A stretch of DNA of 35,741 nt from UBA6382 sp963600315 (GTDB taxonomy: Bacteria; Bacteroidota; Bacteroidia; Bacteroidales; Bacteroidaceae), in the NCBI GenBank assembly GCA_963600315.1, contig CAVCAW010000020.1:1-35741 (forward strand), in the 5' to 3' direction. The number at the start of each line of letters is the position of its first letter. Within the stretch, counting starts at the first letter, position 1. Under the pieces are notes generated by a model. It saw only the letters and a list, made by a program, of their open reading frames with translations. It did no database searches and was not told where the DNA came from. This document shows positions 13,718 through 21,842 of this stretch, in pieces. The position numbers and the translations under genes are program-made.

Positions 13718-16585
13718 ATGTCAAATAATACCCAGTGTGCTAGCTGCAACGAGGATGACGCAAGCATCGTAGTTGTCGGAGCCAGAACAAACAATCTGCA
13801 GAACATTTCGCTCAGTATACCCCACAACAAGCTCACGGTCATAACAGGGTTGAGTGGCAGTGGGAAAAGTTCGTTGGCCTTCGATACTATCTACGCCGAG
13901 GGGCAACGTCGCTATATAGAGACTTTTGCCGCCTATGCCAGAAACTATCTTGACAATGTGCAACGCCCCGATGTTGACAGAATCACTGGGTTGTCGCCTG
14001 TGATTTCCATTGATCAGAAGACGACCAATCGAAATCCACGATCTACCGTTGGCACTGTGACTGAGATCTACGACTACTTGCGTCTGTTCTATGCTCGCAT
14101 TGGCGAGGCTTACTCCTATGAGTCGGGCGAGAAGATGGTGAAATATACGGAGGAGAGAATCATACGCATGATTCAGGAAGAATATGCTGGTCGCAAGATA
14201 AATATCCTCGCTCCGTTGGTTCGCAACCGCAAGGGACACTATCGCGAGCTTTTTGACAGCATCAGGCGCAAGGGGTTCATACACGTCAGGGTCGATGGCG
14301 AACTAATTGAACTGCCGCCTAGCTATAAGGTTGACCGCTACAAGAAGCATACCATAGAGGTCGTAGTTGATCGGCTCAAAGTGAAGGAAGAAACGTCTGA
14401 ATCCGACGAGACACGCTTGCGTCGCACTGTTGTGGCGGCTTTTAGGCAGGGAGGAGGCGTCATCTCTGTACTTGATGCCGACAATGGCCATGAGCGTTAC
14501 TACAGCAAGCATCTTATGTGTCCCGTGACGGGCATCTCTTATCCTGATCCTTCACCTCACGATTTTTCTTTCAACTCATCGCAGGGGGCTTGTCCCCATT
14601 GCAACGGACTTGGCACCATTAATGACATCGACATTAAGAAGGTTATTCCCGACAGCAAACTGACTATCCGTAAGGGGGCAATCGCGCCGATAGGCAAGTT
14701 TAAGAAATCTCTCGTGTTCGCAGAGATTGAGTCGCTGCTGGCACTCTATGACTGTGACCTGGATACCCCCGTTGACGAAATACCCGAGGAGGCTCTCTCC
14801 GAGATAATGCAGGGCAGTGCGCGCGACATACGCATTCCCGCTGCCTTCGCCCACTCAACGAGCGATCAGTTCGTGAGATATGCTGGCATCATGCGCTATC
14901 TCCAGCAGATGGCTGACGGCGAAATGTCTGCTTCTGCCGAAAAGTGGGTGGAGCAGTTTAGCCGACTGGTCGTGTGCCCACACTGCAAAGGCAAACGACT
15001 CAATAAGATAGCTCTTCACTATTTCATTGACGGCAAGAATATCGCTGACCTGTGCGAGATGGACTTGGTGGCTCTCCACGATTGGATTGGTGAGCTGGAG
15101 TCTAAACTAGGCAAGACGCAGAGTGTGATTGGCCACGAGATTATCAAGGAAATTAACTCTCGACTGTCGTTTCTGCTGGATGTGGGGCTGGGCTATCTGT
15201 CGCTCAACCGTGGTTCTGCCACCTTGTCGGGCGGCGAAAGCCAGCGCATCAGGCTAGCCACCCAAATAGGGTCGGGACTGGTCAACGTGATATACATTCT
15301 TGACGAGCCTTCGATAGGGCTTCATCAGCGCGACAACGTGAAACTCATACGCTCGCTGCAAGAGCTGCGCGACATGGGCAACACGGTGATTGTGGTAGAG
15401 CACGACAAGGAGATGATGCTCAAGAGTGACTATGTGGTGGATATTGGCCCTGGAGCGGGTAACCATGGTGGCAAGGTGGTGTATTGCGGTGCTCCTGAAG
15501 GCATGGCTAACGCAGAGACCTTGACGGCGGACTATATCAACGGGCGACGCCGTATAGCTGTTCCTGCCCAGCGGCGTGCTGGAACTGGACGGCACATAGT
15601 GCTTCGTGGAGCGAGTGGCAATAATTTGAAGAATGTGGATGTTTCGATTCCACTGGGCACATTCGTGTGTGTCACGGGCGTGTCGGGAAGTGGTAAATCC
15701 AGCTTGATTATGTCGACTCTACTGCCAGTGTTGACGCATCACTTCTATCGAAGTATTCAGATTCCTCTGCCCTATGATTCGATAGAGGGCATTGAGAATA
15801 TCGATAAAGTGATTTCGGTAGACCAAAGTCCCATAGGGCGCACCCCACGGTCCAATCCGGCTACGTATATCGGTGTGCTCTCGGACATTCGCAATCTGTT
15901 CGCCCAACTGCCCGAAGCGATGATACGCGGTTATAAACCTGGGCGCTTCTCGTTCAATACGGCTGGCGGGCGGTGCCCTGTGTGTAAAGGCAATGGCTAC
16001 AAGCTGGTCGAAATGAATTTTCTACCCTCTGTGATGGTGCCTTGCGAAGCTTGCCACGGCAGGCGGTATGACCGCGAAACGCTTGAGGTGCGATTCAGGG
16101 GCAAGTCGATATCCGACGTGCTGGACATGACGGTGGACCAAGCTGTAGAGTTTTTTGAGTCAGTGCCCCATGTGCTGCGTAAGATAAAGGCGCTACAGGA
16201 AGTAGGGTTGGGCTATGTGAGACTCGGGCAGTCTTCCACTACCTTGAGCGGAGGCGAAAGCCAGAGGGTAAAGCTTGCCGCTGAACTGGCCAAGCGCGAC
16301 ACGGGCAAGACTCTGTATATACTCGACGAGCCGACTACGGGCTTGCACTTTGAGGACATAAGGATACTGGTGGAGGTGCTGGAGAAACTATGTGCCAAGG
16401 GCAACACCATATTGGTGATTGAGCACAATCTTGACATCATAAAAGTGGCTGACTACATCATAGATGTTGGTCCCGAGGGGGGTAGGGACGGCGGCAATAT
16501 TGTGGCCCAAGGTACACCCGAAGAAGTGGCTGAATGCCCCAACAGCGTGACCGCACCATTCCTGAAAGCAGAGCTGGGGCTTTAA
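13718..16585 (+). CDS. uvrA: Excinuclease ABC subunit A (UvrA), first copy
   Basis: UvrA is the damage-recognising ATPase of nucleotide excision repair and loads UvrB. The 955-residue length is typical (about 940-960). Both ABC modules are complete: Walker A GLSGSGKSS and signature LSGGESQRIRLA with ILDEPSIGLH in the first; Walker A GVSGSGKSS and signature LSGGESQRVKLA with ILDEPTTGLH in the second. The UvrB-binding and insertion regions lie between. The C-terminal zinc module is intact (CPVCKGNG and CEACHGRR). The first zinc module is degenerate: C268 is followed by T271 where a cysteine is expected, while C292 and C295 remain. The frame opens at 13601, but the promoter and family N-terminus support ATG 13718. 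A second copy is at 33207-35741. Confidence 0.96.
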   Translation: MSNNTQCASCNEDDASIVVVGARTNNLQNISLSIPHNKLTVITGLSGSGKSSLAFDTIYAEGQRRYIETFAAYARNYLDNVQRPDVDRITGLSPVISIDQKTTNRNPRSTVGTVTEIYDYLRLFYARIGEAYSYESGEKMVKYTEERIIRMIQEEYAGRKINILAPLVRNRKGHYRELFDSIRRKGFIHVRVDGELIELPPSYKVDRYKKHTIEVVVDRLKVKEETSESDETRLRRTVVAAFRQGGGVISVLDADNGHERYYSKHLMCPVTGISYPDPSPHDFSFNSSQGACPHCNGLGTINDIDIKKVIPDSKLTIRKGAIAPIGKFKKSLVFAEIESLLALYDCDLDTPVDEIPEEALSEIMQGSARDIRIPAAFAHSTSDQFVRYAGIMRYLQQMADGEMSASAEKWVEQFSRLVVCPHCKGKRLNKIALHYFIDGKNIADLCEMDLVALHDWIGELESKLGKTQSVIGHEIIKEINSRLSFLLDVGLGYLSLNRGSATLSGGESQRIRLATQIGSGLVNVIYILDEPSIGLHQRDNVKLIRSLQELRDMGNTVIVVEHDKEMMLKSDYVVDIGPGAGNHGGKVVYCGAPEGMANAETLTADYINGRRRIAVPAQRRAGTGRHIVLRGASGNNLKNVDVSIPLGTFVCVTGVSGSGKSSLIMSTLLPVLTHHFYRSIQIPLPYDSIEGIENIDKVISVDQSPIGRTPRSNPATYIGVLSDIRNLFAQLPEAMIRGYKPGRFSFNTAGGRCPVCKGNGYKLVEMNFLPSVMVPCEACHGRRYDRETLEVRFRGKSISDVLDMTVDQAVEFFESVPHVLRKIKALQEVGLGYVRLGQSSTTLSGGESQRVKLAAELAKRDTGKTLYILDEPTTGLHFEDIRILVEVLEKLCAKGNTILVIEHNLDIIKVADYIIDVGPEGGRDGGNIVAQGTPEEVAECPNSVTAPFLKAELGL

Positions 16586-16650
16586 GGTGAGAATGCATAA
16601 TGCTCTTTTTGTTATTTGCCTTTGTGCTGCTTTAGGTGAGAAATATTGCT

Positions 16651-16658
16651 TAAATTTG
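16651..16658 (+). promoter_or_regulatory. Promoter -7 box for the DUF4199 gene
   Basis: TAAATTTG matches TAnnTTTG exactly and lies 21 bases before ATG 16680. The nearest TTTG upstream (16621-16624) is 26 bases away, rather far. It supports starting the DUF4199 gene at 16680, not at the earlier in-frame codons from 16587, and suggests the envelope cluster is not simply read through from uvrA. Confidence 0.45.
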
Positions 16659-16679
16659 CAAATAATTAAGTTGACAATC

Positions 16680-17246
16680 ATGATAGACAGACACTTGATA
16701 CTCAAACAAACCAATGCCTTCGCAATGTTCAACGGGCTGTTTTTCGGTGTGTATTGCTGCGTTGGTTTCCTATGCGCAGTGAAAGGACTGGCTAACAGTG
16801 GCATGAGTACGCTTGGTTTGTTGATAACCATTACCGTTCCCATTATGGGTTTCTATTTCGCCCGTAAGTTTGAACGGCAGGTAAGGGAGGACTGCCCAGT
16901 TTCGTTCGGCAGGTCTTATCTCTATTCCGTGATGCTTTATCTCTACGCTTCGATATTGCTGGCAATCTTTGCTTTCGCTTATTTCCAGTGGTTTGACAAT
17001 GGTGCGTTTGCCCATAGCTATGCTTCGTTGCTCAATGCCCCCGAAATGCAGGAGGCTCTCAAGCAGTCGGGAATGAACCGCTCAATCGACGAGACCTTGC
17101 AGCAGACTGGCTTTAGCAGTGTGGAGGAGATGCTGTTAAGTGTCCGGCCTTTTGATGTTGCGTTAGGAATGCTCAATATGAACATAATAGCTGGCGTGGT
17201 GCTTGCCGTGCCTACAGCGTTGTTTGGCAAAACTCGACAAAGGTGA
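16680..17246 (+). CDS. DUF4199 family membrane protein
   Basis: This 188-residue protein has four predicted membrane segments (NGLFFGVYCCVGFLCAV; TLGLLITITVPIMGFYFA; LYLYASILLAIFAFAYFQ; NMNIIAGVVLAVPTALFG). A soluble helical loop of about 45 residues precedes the last. This matches DUF4199, a Bacteroidota family of unknown function. In related genomes it commonly precedes a polyprenyl-phosphate glycosyltransferase, as it does here with a 49-base gap, so a role in lipid-linked sugar handling at the inner membrane is a reasonable inference. The open frame extends upstream to 16587, but the promoter motif at 16651 favours this start. Confidence 0.8.
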   Translation: MIDRHLILKQTNAFAMFNGLFFGVYCCVGFLCAVKGLANSGMSTLGLLITITVPIMGFYFARKFERQVREDCPVSFGRSYLYSVMLYLYASILLAIFAFAYFQWFDNGAFAHSYASLLNAPEMQEALKQSGMNRSIDETLQQTGFSSVEEMLLSVRPFDVALGMLNMNIIAGVVLAVPTALFGKTRQR

Positions 17247-17295
17247 CGGGGTGGTTGCACAGACGCTTAATTGTAATATGAATAATTAGAAAACC

Positions 17296-18249
17296 ATGGA
17301 TATATCAGTAGTAATACCTCTTTTCAATGAGGAAGAGAGTTTGCCCGAACTCTTTGATTGGATACACCGGGTGATGACAGCCAACAAGTTCAGTTATGAA
17401 GTCATTTTCGTGAACGACGGCAGTACCGACAAGTCGTGGGAGACCGTGACTGAACTAAGCAAAGCCAACCCAGAGGTCAAGGGCATCAAGTTCCGCCGCA
17501 ACTACGGTAAGTCGGCAGCCCTCTTCTGCGGCTTCGAGAAGGCTCAGGGCGACGTGGTCATCACGATGGACGCTGACTTGCAGGACTCGCCCGACGAGAT
17601 TCCAGAGCTTTACCGCATGATAACGGAAGATGGCTATGACCTTGTGAGCGGATACAAGAAGAAACGCTACGACCCGCTTTCGAAGACCATACCCACCAAG
17701 TTGTTTAATGCTACGGCTCGCAAAGTGAGCGGAATAAACAATTTGCATGACTTCAACTGCGGACTGAAGGCCTACAAGAATGTGGTGATAAAGAATATCG
17801 AGGTGTATGGCGAGATGCATCGCTACATTCCCTATCTTGCCAAGAATGCTGGTTTCGACAAGATAGGGGAGAAGGTGGTACACCACCAGGCTCGCAAGTT
17901 TGGTCACACGAAGTTTGGCGGACTCAACCGTTTTGTCAATGGCTATCTGGACCTCATGAGCCTGTGGTTCATCAGCAATTTCGGTCGCAAGCCTATGCAC
18001 GTGTTCGGCTTCTTGGGCTCGCTTATGTTCTTCATAGGTTTTGTTGCTATCGTAATAGTCGGTGCGGGTAAACTCTATGCGCTTGCCAAGGGAATACCGG
18101 CACGACTGGTGACTGATTCGCCTTACTTCTACATCTCGCTCGTAATGATGGTGCTAGGCACTCAGCTGTTTCTTGCTGGATTTATCGGAGAGCTGATAAG
18201 CCGCAATGCCAACAGCCGTAATTCATATCAGATTGATGAAGAGATTTAG
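17296..18249 (+). CDS. Polyprenyl-phosphate glycosyltransferase (GT2 family)
   Basis: This 317-residue enzyme has the GT-A fold of family 2. It starts ISVVIPLFNEEESLPEL, with nucleotide-sugar motifs VIFVNDGSTDKSW and MDADLQDSPDEIPEL (the DxD metal site is within DADLQD). The acceptor-side motif HQARKFGHTKFG follows. Two C-terminal membrane helices (about 235-260 and 277-300) anchor it. Relatives such as GtrB and ArnC transfer a sugar from a nucleotide donor to undecaprenyl phosphate on the cytoplasmic face. The sugar is not predictable. The end overlaps the next gene by 14 bases, so the cluster is translated as a unit. Confidence 0.9.
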   Translation: MDISVVIPLFNEEESLPELFDWIHRVMTANKFSYEVIFVNDGSTDKSWETVTELSKANPEVKGIKFRRNYGKSAALFCGFEKAQGDVVITMDADLQDSPDEIPELYRMITEDGYDLVSGYKKKRYDPLSKTIPTKLFNATARKVSGINNLHDFNCGLKAYKNVVIKNIEVYGEMHRYIPYLAKNAGFDKIGEKVVHHQARKFGHTKFGGLNRFVNGYLDLMSLWFISNFGRKPMHVFGFLGSLMFFIGFVAIVIVGAGKLYALAKGIPARLVTDSPYFYISLVMMVLGTQLFLAGFIGELISRNANSRNSYQIDEEI

Positions 18250-18772
18250 TCACTTGTTGCGTGTCAAGCAGATTCGCTTGTTGGGCTGCGCTCTTCTTGC
18301 TGGTTTGCTGGCGGTGGTCGTGTCGTGCAGTTCGAGCGACTGTCCGCTTAACAATACTGTGATGCAGAAGTGTGTGTTCTATGGTGCTGACGGCAAGTCG
18401 TTGACTATAGGCGACACTCTCACGGTGACAGTGAGAGACTCTGTAGTGCTCAATCGCTTGACTGACGGCACCAGCATAAAACTGCCGATGAGCTACAACG
18501 CTGCTGCCGACACCTTGGTGTTCCAGTTCAAGCCTGCCGATGCGACAGTGGCCATGACAGACACGGTTATTGTAGCCAAGACCAATACTCCCCATTTCGT
18601 GTCGTTAGATTGCGCTCGGTCGATGTTTCACACCATAACCGGAGTGTCGTGTAGCAAGCGCAAGCCCGATGCGACTTATAAATATGCTATAGAAAAGGTA
18701 GTCATAACTAATGCCGAAGTCAATTATGATGAGCAAGAGAATCTGCAGATATTTTTTGATGTGTATCAGTAG
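18236..18772 (+). CDS. DUF6452 family lipoprotein
   Basis: This 178-residue protein has a lipoprotein signal peptide: basic start MKRFSHLLRVKQIR, hydrophobic core, and lipobox ending VVVSC with the acylated cysteine at residue 31. The mature part is beta-rich with conserved cysteines (DCPLNNTVMQKCVFYG; LDCARSMFH; GVSCSKRKPD). It fits DUF6452, a family of unknown function found beside DUF6048 in Bacteroidota. ATG 18236 lies inside the end of the glycosyltransferase gene. The frame is open 10 codons further up, but only this start places a proper signal peptide at the N-terminus. Confidence 0.78.
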   Translation: MKRFSHLLRVKQIRLLGCALLAGLLAVVVSCSSSDCPLNNTVMQKCVFYGADGKSLTIGDTLTVTVRDSVVLNRLTDGTSIKLPMSYNAAADTLVFQFKPADATVAMTDTVIVAKTNTPHFVSLDCARSMFHTITGVSCSKRKPDATYKYAIEKVVITNAEVNYDEQENLQIFFDVYQ

Positions 18773-19412
18773 TGCACTGATTTCGCTTGCTGCAACTGCC
18801 CAGTCTCACAAGCATACCGACGTGTTGCTGAAAGACACTGTGCCGTTTGTCGTTGAAAAACAGGTATTTTTCAATGTTGCAGGTGTGGTGCTGTGGCAAT
18901 TCAGTGACTACGGAGAAGTGGAAGGCGGCGTAAGGCTCAATCTGAAGCGCAAATACTTCCCGGTGATAGAGGTTGGTCTTGGCATGTGTGACAAGACTCA
19001 CGACGAAACCGACATTCACTACAAGACCTCAAGTCCATTCGTCAGGATAGGGTGCGACTATAATTTTATAAAGAACAAGCTTTCCAACAACCGTATCTAT
19101 GGCGGCATTAGACTAGCATACACTTCTTTTAAATACGACATGGACGCCCCAGTTCTCGCCGATCCCTACTGGCAAGGTGGCAAACTTGATTTTAATTTCA
19201 AGGATGTCAAGAGCAATGCTTCCTGGTGCGAATTTGTCTTTGGACTCGAAACTAAGGTGTGGCGCAGATTCAGCCTAGGGTGGACTGCGCGCTATAAGAA
19301 ACGTCTGAACCACAAAGTGTCGGAAACGGGCAAGGCTTGGTACATTCCAGGCTACGGAGAAAATGATGACCATTTGTTTTCGGGAACTTTCAATGCGGTG
19401 TTAAGTTTCTGA
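18726..19412 (+). CDS. DUF6048 family outer-membrane protein
   Basis: This protein is about 228 residues long. It has a signal peptide (MMSKRICRYFLMCISSALIS, cleaved after LAATA). Beta-strand-rich sequence follows, ending in LFSGTFNAVLSF with a terminal phenylalanine, typical of an outer-membrane barrel. It matches DUF6048, of unknown function. It overlaps the DUF6452 gene by 47 bases in another frame, an extensive overlap that implies coupled translation. The precise start is uncertain among ATG 18711, 18726 and 18729; I chose 18726 because it gives the cleanest signal peptide. A lipoprotein (DUF6452) plus a barrel (DUF6048) suggests a two-part envelope complex. Confidence 0.75.
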   Translation: MMSKRICRYFLMCISSALISLAATAQSHKHTDVLLKDTVPFVVEKQVFFNVAGVVLWQFSDYGEVEGGVRLNLKRKYFPVIEVGLGMCDKTHDETDIHYKTSSPFVRIGCDYNFIKNKLSNNRIYGGIRLAYTSFKYDMDAPVLADPYWQGGKLDFNFKDVKSNASWCEFVFGLETKVWRRFSLGWTARYKKRLNHKVSETGKAWYIPGYGENDDHLFSGTFNAVLSF

Positions 19413-19473
19413 ACGTCTGCACCTACTGACCATATATTAAACAAACATCTTTGTCTGCCCAAACAATCTTATT

Positions 19474-20493
19474 ATGACTGTAAAAGCTAAAAACGTGTTA
19501 AAGTTGTTCTTCGTGTTGCTCTTGGCTGTGGCTACAGCATGGATACTGATTGACAACAAGACGGCGCCTTTCAAAAAAATGGAGGGAAAGGTGTTTGGCA
19601 CTTACTATCATATCACCTACCAGTCATCATCTGATTATGAACAAGAAATTCTTGAACAGCTGGGGGCGGTAGACTCTTCGCTGTCGGCATTTAACAAAAA
19701 CAGTATCGTCTCAAAAATTAACCGTAACGAAAGGGTGAAAGTAGACAATATGTTCAAGACTGTTTTTGAGTTGGCTGAAACTGTTTCTGACAACACCGAC
19801 GGGGCATTTGATGTTACGGTGGCTCCTCTGGTCAATCTCTGGGGATTTGGCTTCAAGAACAAGGAGCAGGTCAGTCAGCAGAAGATTGACAGCATACTTA
19901 GTTATGTGGGCTTCAAGGACGTCAGCTTGCAGAAAGGCTATGTTGTGAAGAAACATCCACAGACAATGCTCGACTTTAGTGCTATTGCAAAGGGGTATGG
20001 GTGTGACGTGGTCGCCAATTTCCTTGCCGCTCATGGGGTGGCTAACTTCATGGTGGAAATTGGAGGGGAGATAAGAGCGGCTGGCACTAATTCTGAAAGC
20101 CGTGATTGGACTCTCGGCATTGAGAAACCCGTGGAGGACTCGCTGGCGCAGCACCAGGAGCTGTTCTCTACTATCCAAAAGTCACCGATGGCGATAGCCA
20201 CGAGCGGCAATTATCGCAATTTCTATTATAAGGACGGACACAAGTTTGCCCACACCATTTGTCCGCAAACGGGCTATCCTGTGCAGCACAATCTGCTGTC
20301 GGCCACTGTCAGTGCGTCATCTTGCGCTATGGCCGATGCCTACGCCACTGCCTTTATGGTGATGGGGCTTGATGAAGCCAAGAAGGTGTTGGCGCATACG
20401 AAGGGATTGGACGCCTTCTTTATCTATACCGACCAAAGCGGACACTACCAAACTTGGTGTTCGGAGGGGTTGACTAAGTATGTTGACAAATGA
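19474..20493 (+). CDS. apbE: FAD:protein FMN transferase (ApbE)
   Basis: This 339-residue protein covalently attaches FMN to threonine in target proteins such as the NqrB/NqrC or RnfG subunits of redox pumps. An N-terminal membrane helix (about 8-26, LKLFFVLLLAVATAWIL) anchors it facing the periplasm; there is no lipobox cysteine, unlike many ApbE proteins. Family features are KVFGTYYHITY near the start, NLWGFGF, DFSAIAKGYGCD, EIGGEIRAAG, and the C-terminal HTICPQTGYPV followed by SCAMADAYATAFMVMG. The usual aspartate or asparagine before the proline in HxIDP is cysteine here. Its stop overlaps the start of the Crp-like gene (ATGA), so the two are translationally coupled. Confidence 0.93.
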   Translation: MTVKAKNVLKLFFVLLLAVATAWILIDNKTAPFKKMEGKVFGTYYHITYQSSSDYEQEILEQLGAVDSSLSAFNKNSIVSKINRNERVKVDNMFKTVFELAETVSDNTDGAFDVTVAPLVNLWGFGFKNKEQVSQQKIDSILSYVGFKDVSLQKGYVVKKHPQTMLDFSAIAKGYGCDVVANFLAAHGVANFMVEIGGEIRAAGTNSESRDWTLGIEKPVEDSLAQHQELFSTIQKSPMAIATSGNYRNFYYKDGHKFAHTICPQTGYPVQHNLLSATVSASSCAMADAYATAFMVMGLDEAKKVLAHTKGLDAFFIYTDQSGHYQTWCSEGLTKYVDK

Positions 20494-21179
20494 GGTTGCC
20501 TGACCCACAAGACTCCGTCTATGACAAAATCCTTGAGCTGCCCCTCTTTCAGGGGCACAGCCGAGAAGACTTGACTGCTATCCTGTCCAAGGTTAAAGTG
20601 GAATTTTGCCATTACAGAAAGGGGCAGGTTATCATAGGGCAGGACGACCCGTGTCGCAGTATATTGTTTCTTCTCGATGGCGACGTTATTGTTTCGCGCA
20701 CTTCGTTGCACAAGGATATTCTTTTTACTGAGCAGTTTGGCTCATTCAAATCTTTTGGTGCTGAAACCCTTTTTGGCTTGCGCCAAAGCTACAGCTATTC
20801 AATCATTGCGCAGAATGATGTCAGAACCCTTGTGCTTGACAAAGCTGGCGTCACAAGTCGCTTGTTGAACTATGAAGTATTTCGCTACAATATGCTCAAT
20901 ATGTTAACGACTCGCATTCAGCGTTGCCAACAAGCGCTTTGGCTACCAGAGGAAGACAACGTGGAGCGCAGCTTCGTGCTGCTGTGCAAACGCAACTTCA
21001 TACACCCCGCAGGCCCTAAGACTATAGAAGGTGGCATGGTGGCGCTGGCCCGCATGATGAATAAGTCGCGCATTCAAGTCTCAACCATGCTCAATGCGCT
21101 CGAGAAACGCCAACTGATTTCATTGGGGCGCAAGAAAATCACCATCCCCTGTTTCGAGAAGCTGATAAGTTCTTGCTAA
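20490..21179 (+). CDS. Crp/Fnr-family transcriptional regulator
   Basis: This 229-residue protein has an N-terminal cyclic-nucleotide-binding-like barrel (LPLFQGHSREDLTAILS through LVLDKAGVTSRLL) and a C-terminal helix-turn-helix (about 175-215: GMVALARMMNKSRIQVSTML, then NALEKRQLISL). The cAMP-contact signature is not obvious and there is no FNR-type N-terminal cysteine cluster, so the signal is unknown. It overlaps the apbE stop by 4 bases. Such coupling suggests it senses a redox or flavin-related state and may control apbE or its targets, which is inference. Confidence 0.88.
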   Translation: MRLPDPQDSVYDKILELPLFQGHSREDLTAILSKVKVEFCHYRKGQVIIGQDDPCRSILFLLDGDVIVSRTSLHKDILFTEQFGSFKSFGAETLFGLRQSYSYSIIAQNDVRTLVLDKAGVTSRLLNYEVFRYNMLNMLTTRIQRCQQALWLPEEDNVERSFVLLCKRNFIHPAGPKTIEGGMVALARMMNKSRIQVSTMLNALEKRQLISLGRKKITIPCFEKLISSC

Positions 21180-21256
21180 ACCAAAATGATTATTGTTGCA
21201 ATATTGAAGAAAATAACAAATTTTAAGAAGTTTTTCTGTCAATTGATTTAATTGTT

Positions 21257-21264
21257 TAATTTTG
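21257..21264 (+). promoter_or_regulatory. Promoter -7 box ahead of the candidate non-coding RNA
   Basis: TAATTTTG is an exact TAnnTTTG match in AT-rich sequence, 78 bases after the Crp-like gene ends. No good TTG lies 17-22 bases upstream (TTTTCTG at 21232-21238 is the nearest). No coding gene starts downstream on this strand for kilobases, so the promoter, if real, drives an RNA. Confidence 0.45.
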
Positions 21265-21269
21265 CATTG

Positions 21270-21633
21270 TCTATATCACGTCGTACCATCCGTTCTCTTA
21301 GGCTGAATGATGGTGCTTTGCAGCGGCAGAGATAAACTCAAGTTCGTGGTTGGGCACTACTTAATGTTAAAGCGTCATTGATGCTTTGTCCTTGGTCGTT
21401 TGAACGTAGGAAATTCAATTTGAGAATCAAAGACATTGTCTGAAGTGGCTGCTACGGGTATTGAACAACTGTATCCCGGAGTGTGTAGCGAGGGCTTAAC
21501 GATCCTCATGCACACTTTTTCCGGTTGCTACGTGCAAATACCAACGTGGGCAGACACTCTCTCGTCTATTCTCAGGGCTTTTCCTACGGCCAAAACGACA
21601 GACGAGCAGAGATGGAAGCCCACGTTTTTCTTT
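21270..21633 (+). ncRNA. Candidate structured non-coding RNA
   Basis: The 663-base gap between the Crp-like gene and nifJ has no credible coding frame. From a promoter motif at 21257-21264 it runs through several complementary blocks: ACCATC/GATGGT near 21286-21313; CCGGA-GTGTG with CACAC and TCCGG (21476-21524, with inner GAGG/CCTC); and a long rod at 21543-21626. In the rod, AACGTGGGC (21543-21551) pairs with GCCCACGTT (21618-21626), CTCT with AGAG and CTCGTCT with AGACGAG; TTTTTCTTT follows. It lacks the tmRNA tag, the RNase P core GAGGAAAGTCC and the SRP loop. A 6S-like RNA or a lineage-specific RNA is possible. The 5' and 3' ends are inferred. Confidence 0.35.
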
Positions 21634-21782
21634 ATAATAGTCGCTGCTTTCTAATAACTTGCCTGAACCAGGGGTATCATAGAGAAGTAAAAAAATGACC
21701 TATACGCCAAAAATTTATTACATCATACACAAAGGTGACTTTCAATCATCCGAGCTTTGAATTTCCTCTTTCGGATAAACAC
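21634..21782. other. Intergenic sequence, nothing identified
   Basis: These bases lie between the candidate RNA and the nifJ terminator. Apart from a small inverted repeat (ATCCGA and TCGGAT, around 21749-21776) I see no gene, promoter motif or known element. Confidence 0.5.
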
Positions 21783-21818
21783 AAAAAAGCCCCGCAATCG
21801 TGATTGCGGGGCTTTTTT
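21783..21818. terminator. Strong bidirectional terminator at the nifJ end
   Basis: GCCCCGCAATC (21789-21799) and GATTGCGGGGC (21802-21812) pair perfectly. The stem is flanked by six A on the left and seven T on the right, and extends outward with ACAC/GTGT. It works for nifJ on the minus strand and stops plus-strand transcription from the Crp/RNA side. Confidence 0.95.
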
Positions 21819-21842
21819 TGTGTTTGTCCTGTTAAGGATATG

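Noticed and set aside
21270..21633. tmRNA, RNase P RNA or SRP RNA
   Set aside because: There is no tag-peptide frame ending in ALAA-type codons, no GAGGAAAGTCC core, and no SRP loop sequence was seen.
21436..21654. 72-codon open frame in the nifJ-side gap
   Set aside because: It starts at TTG, runs through strong hairpin arms and a terminator-like U-tract, and shows no protein-like composition.
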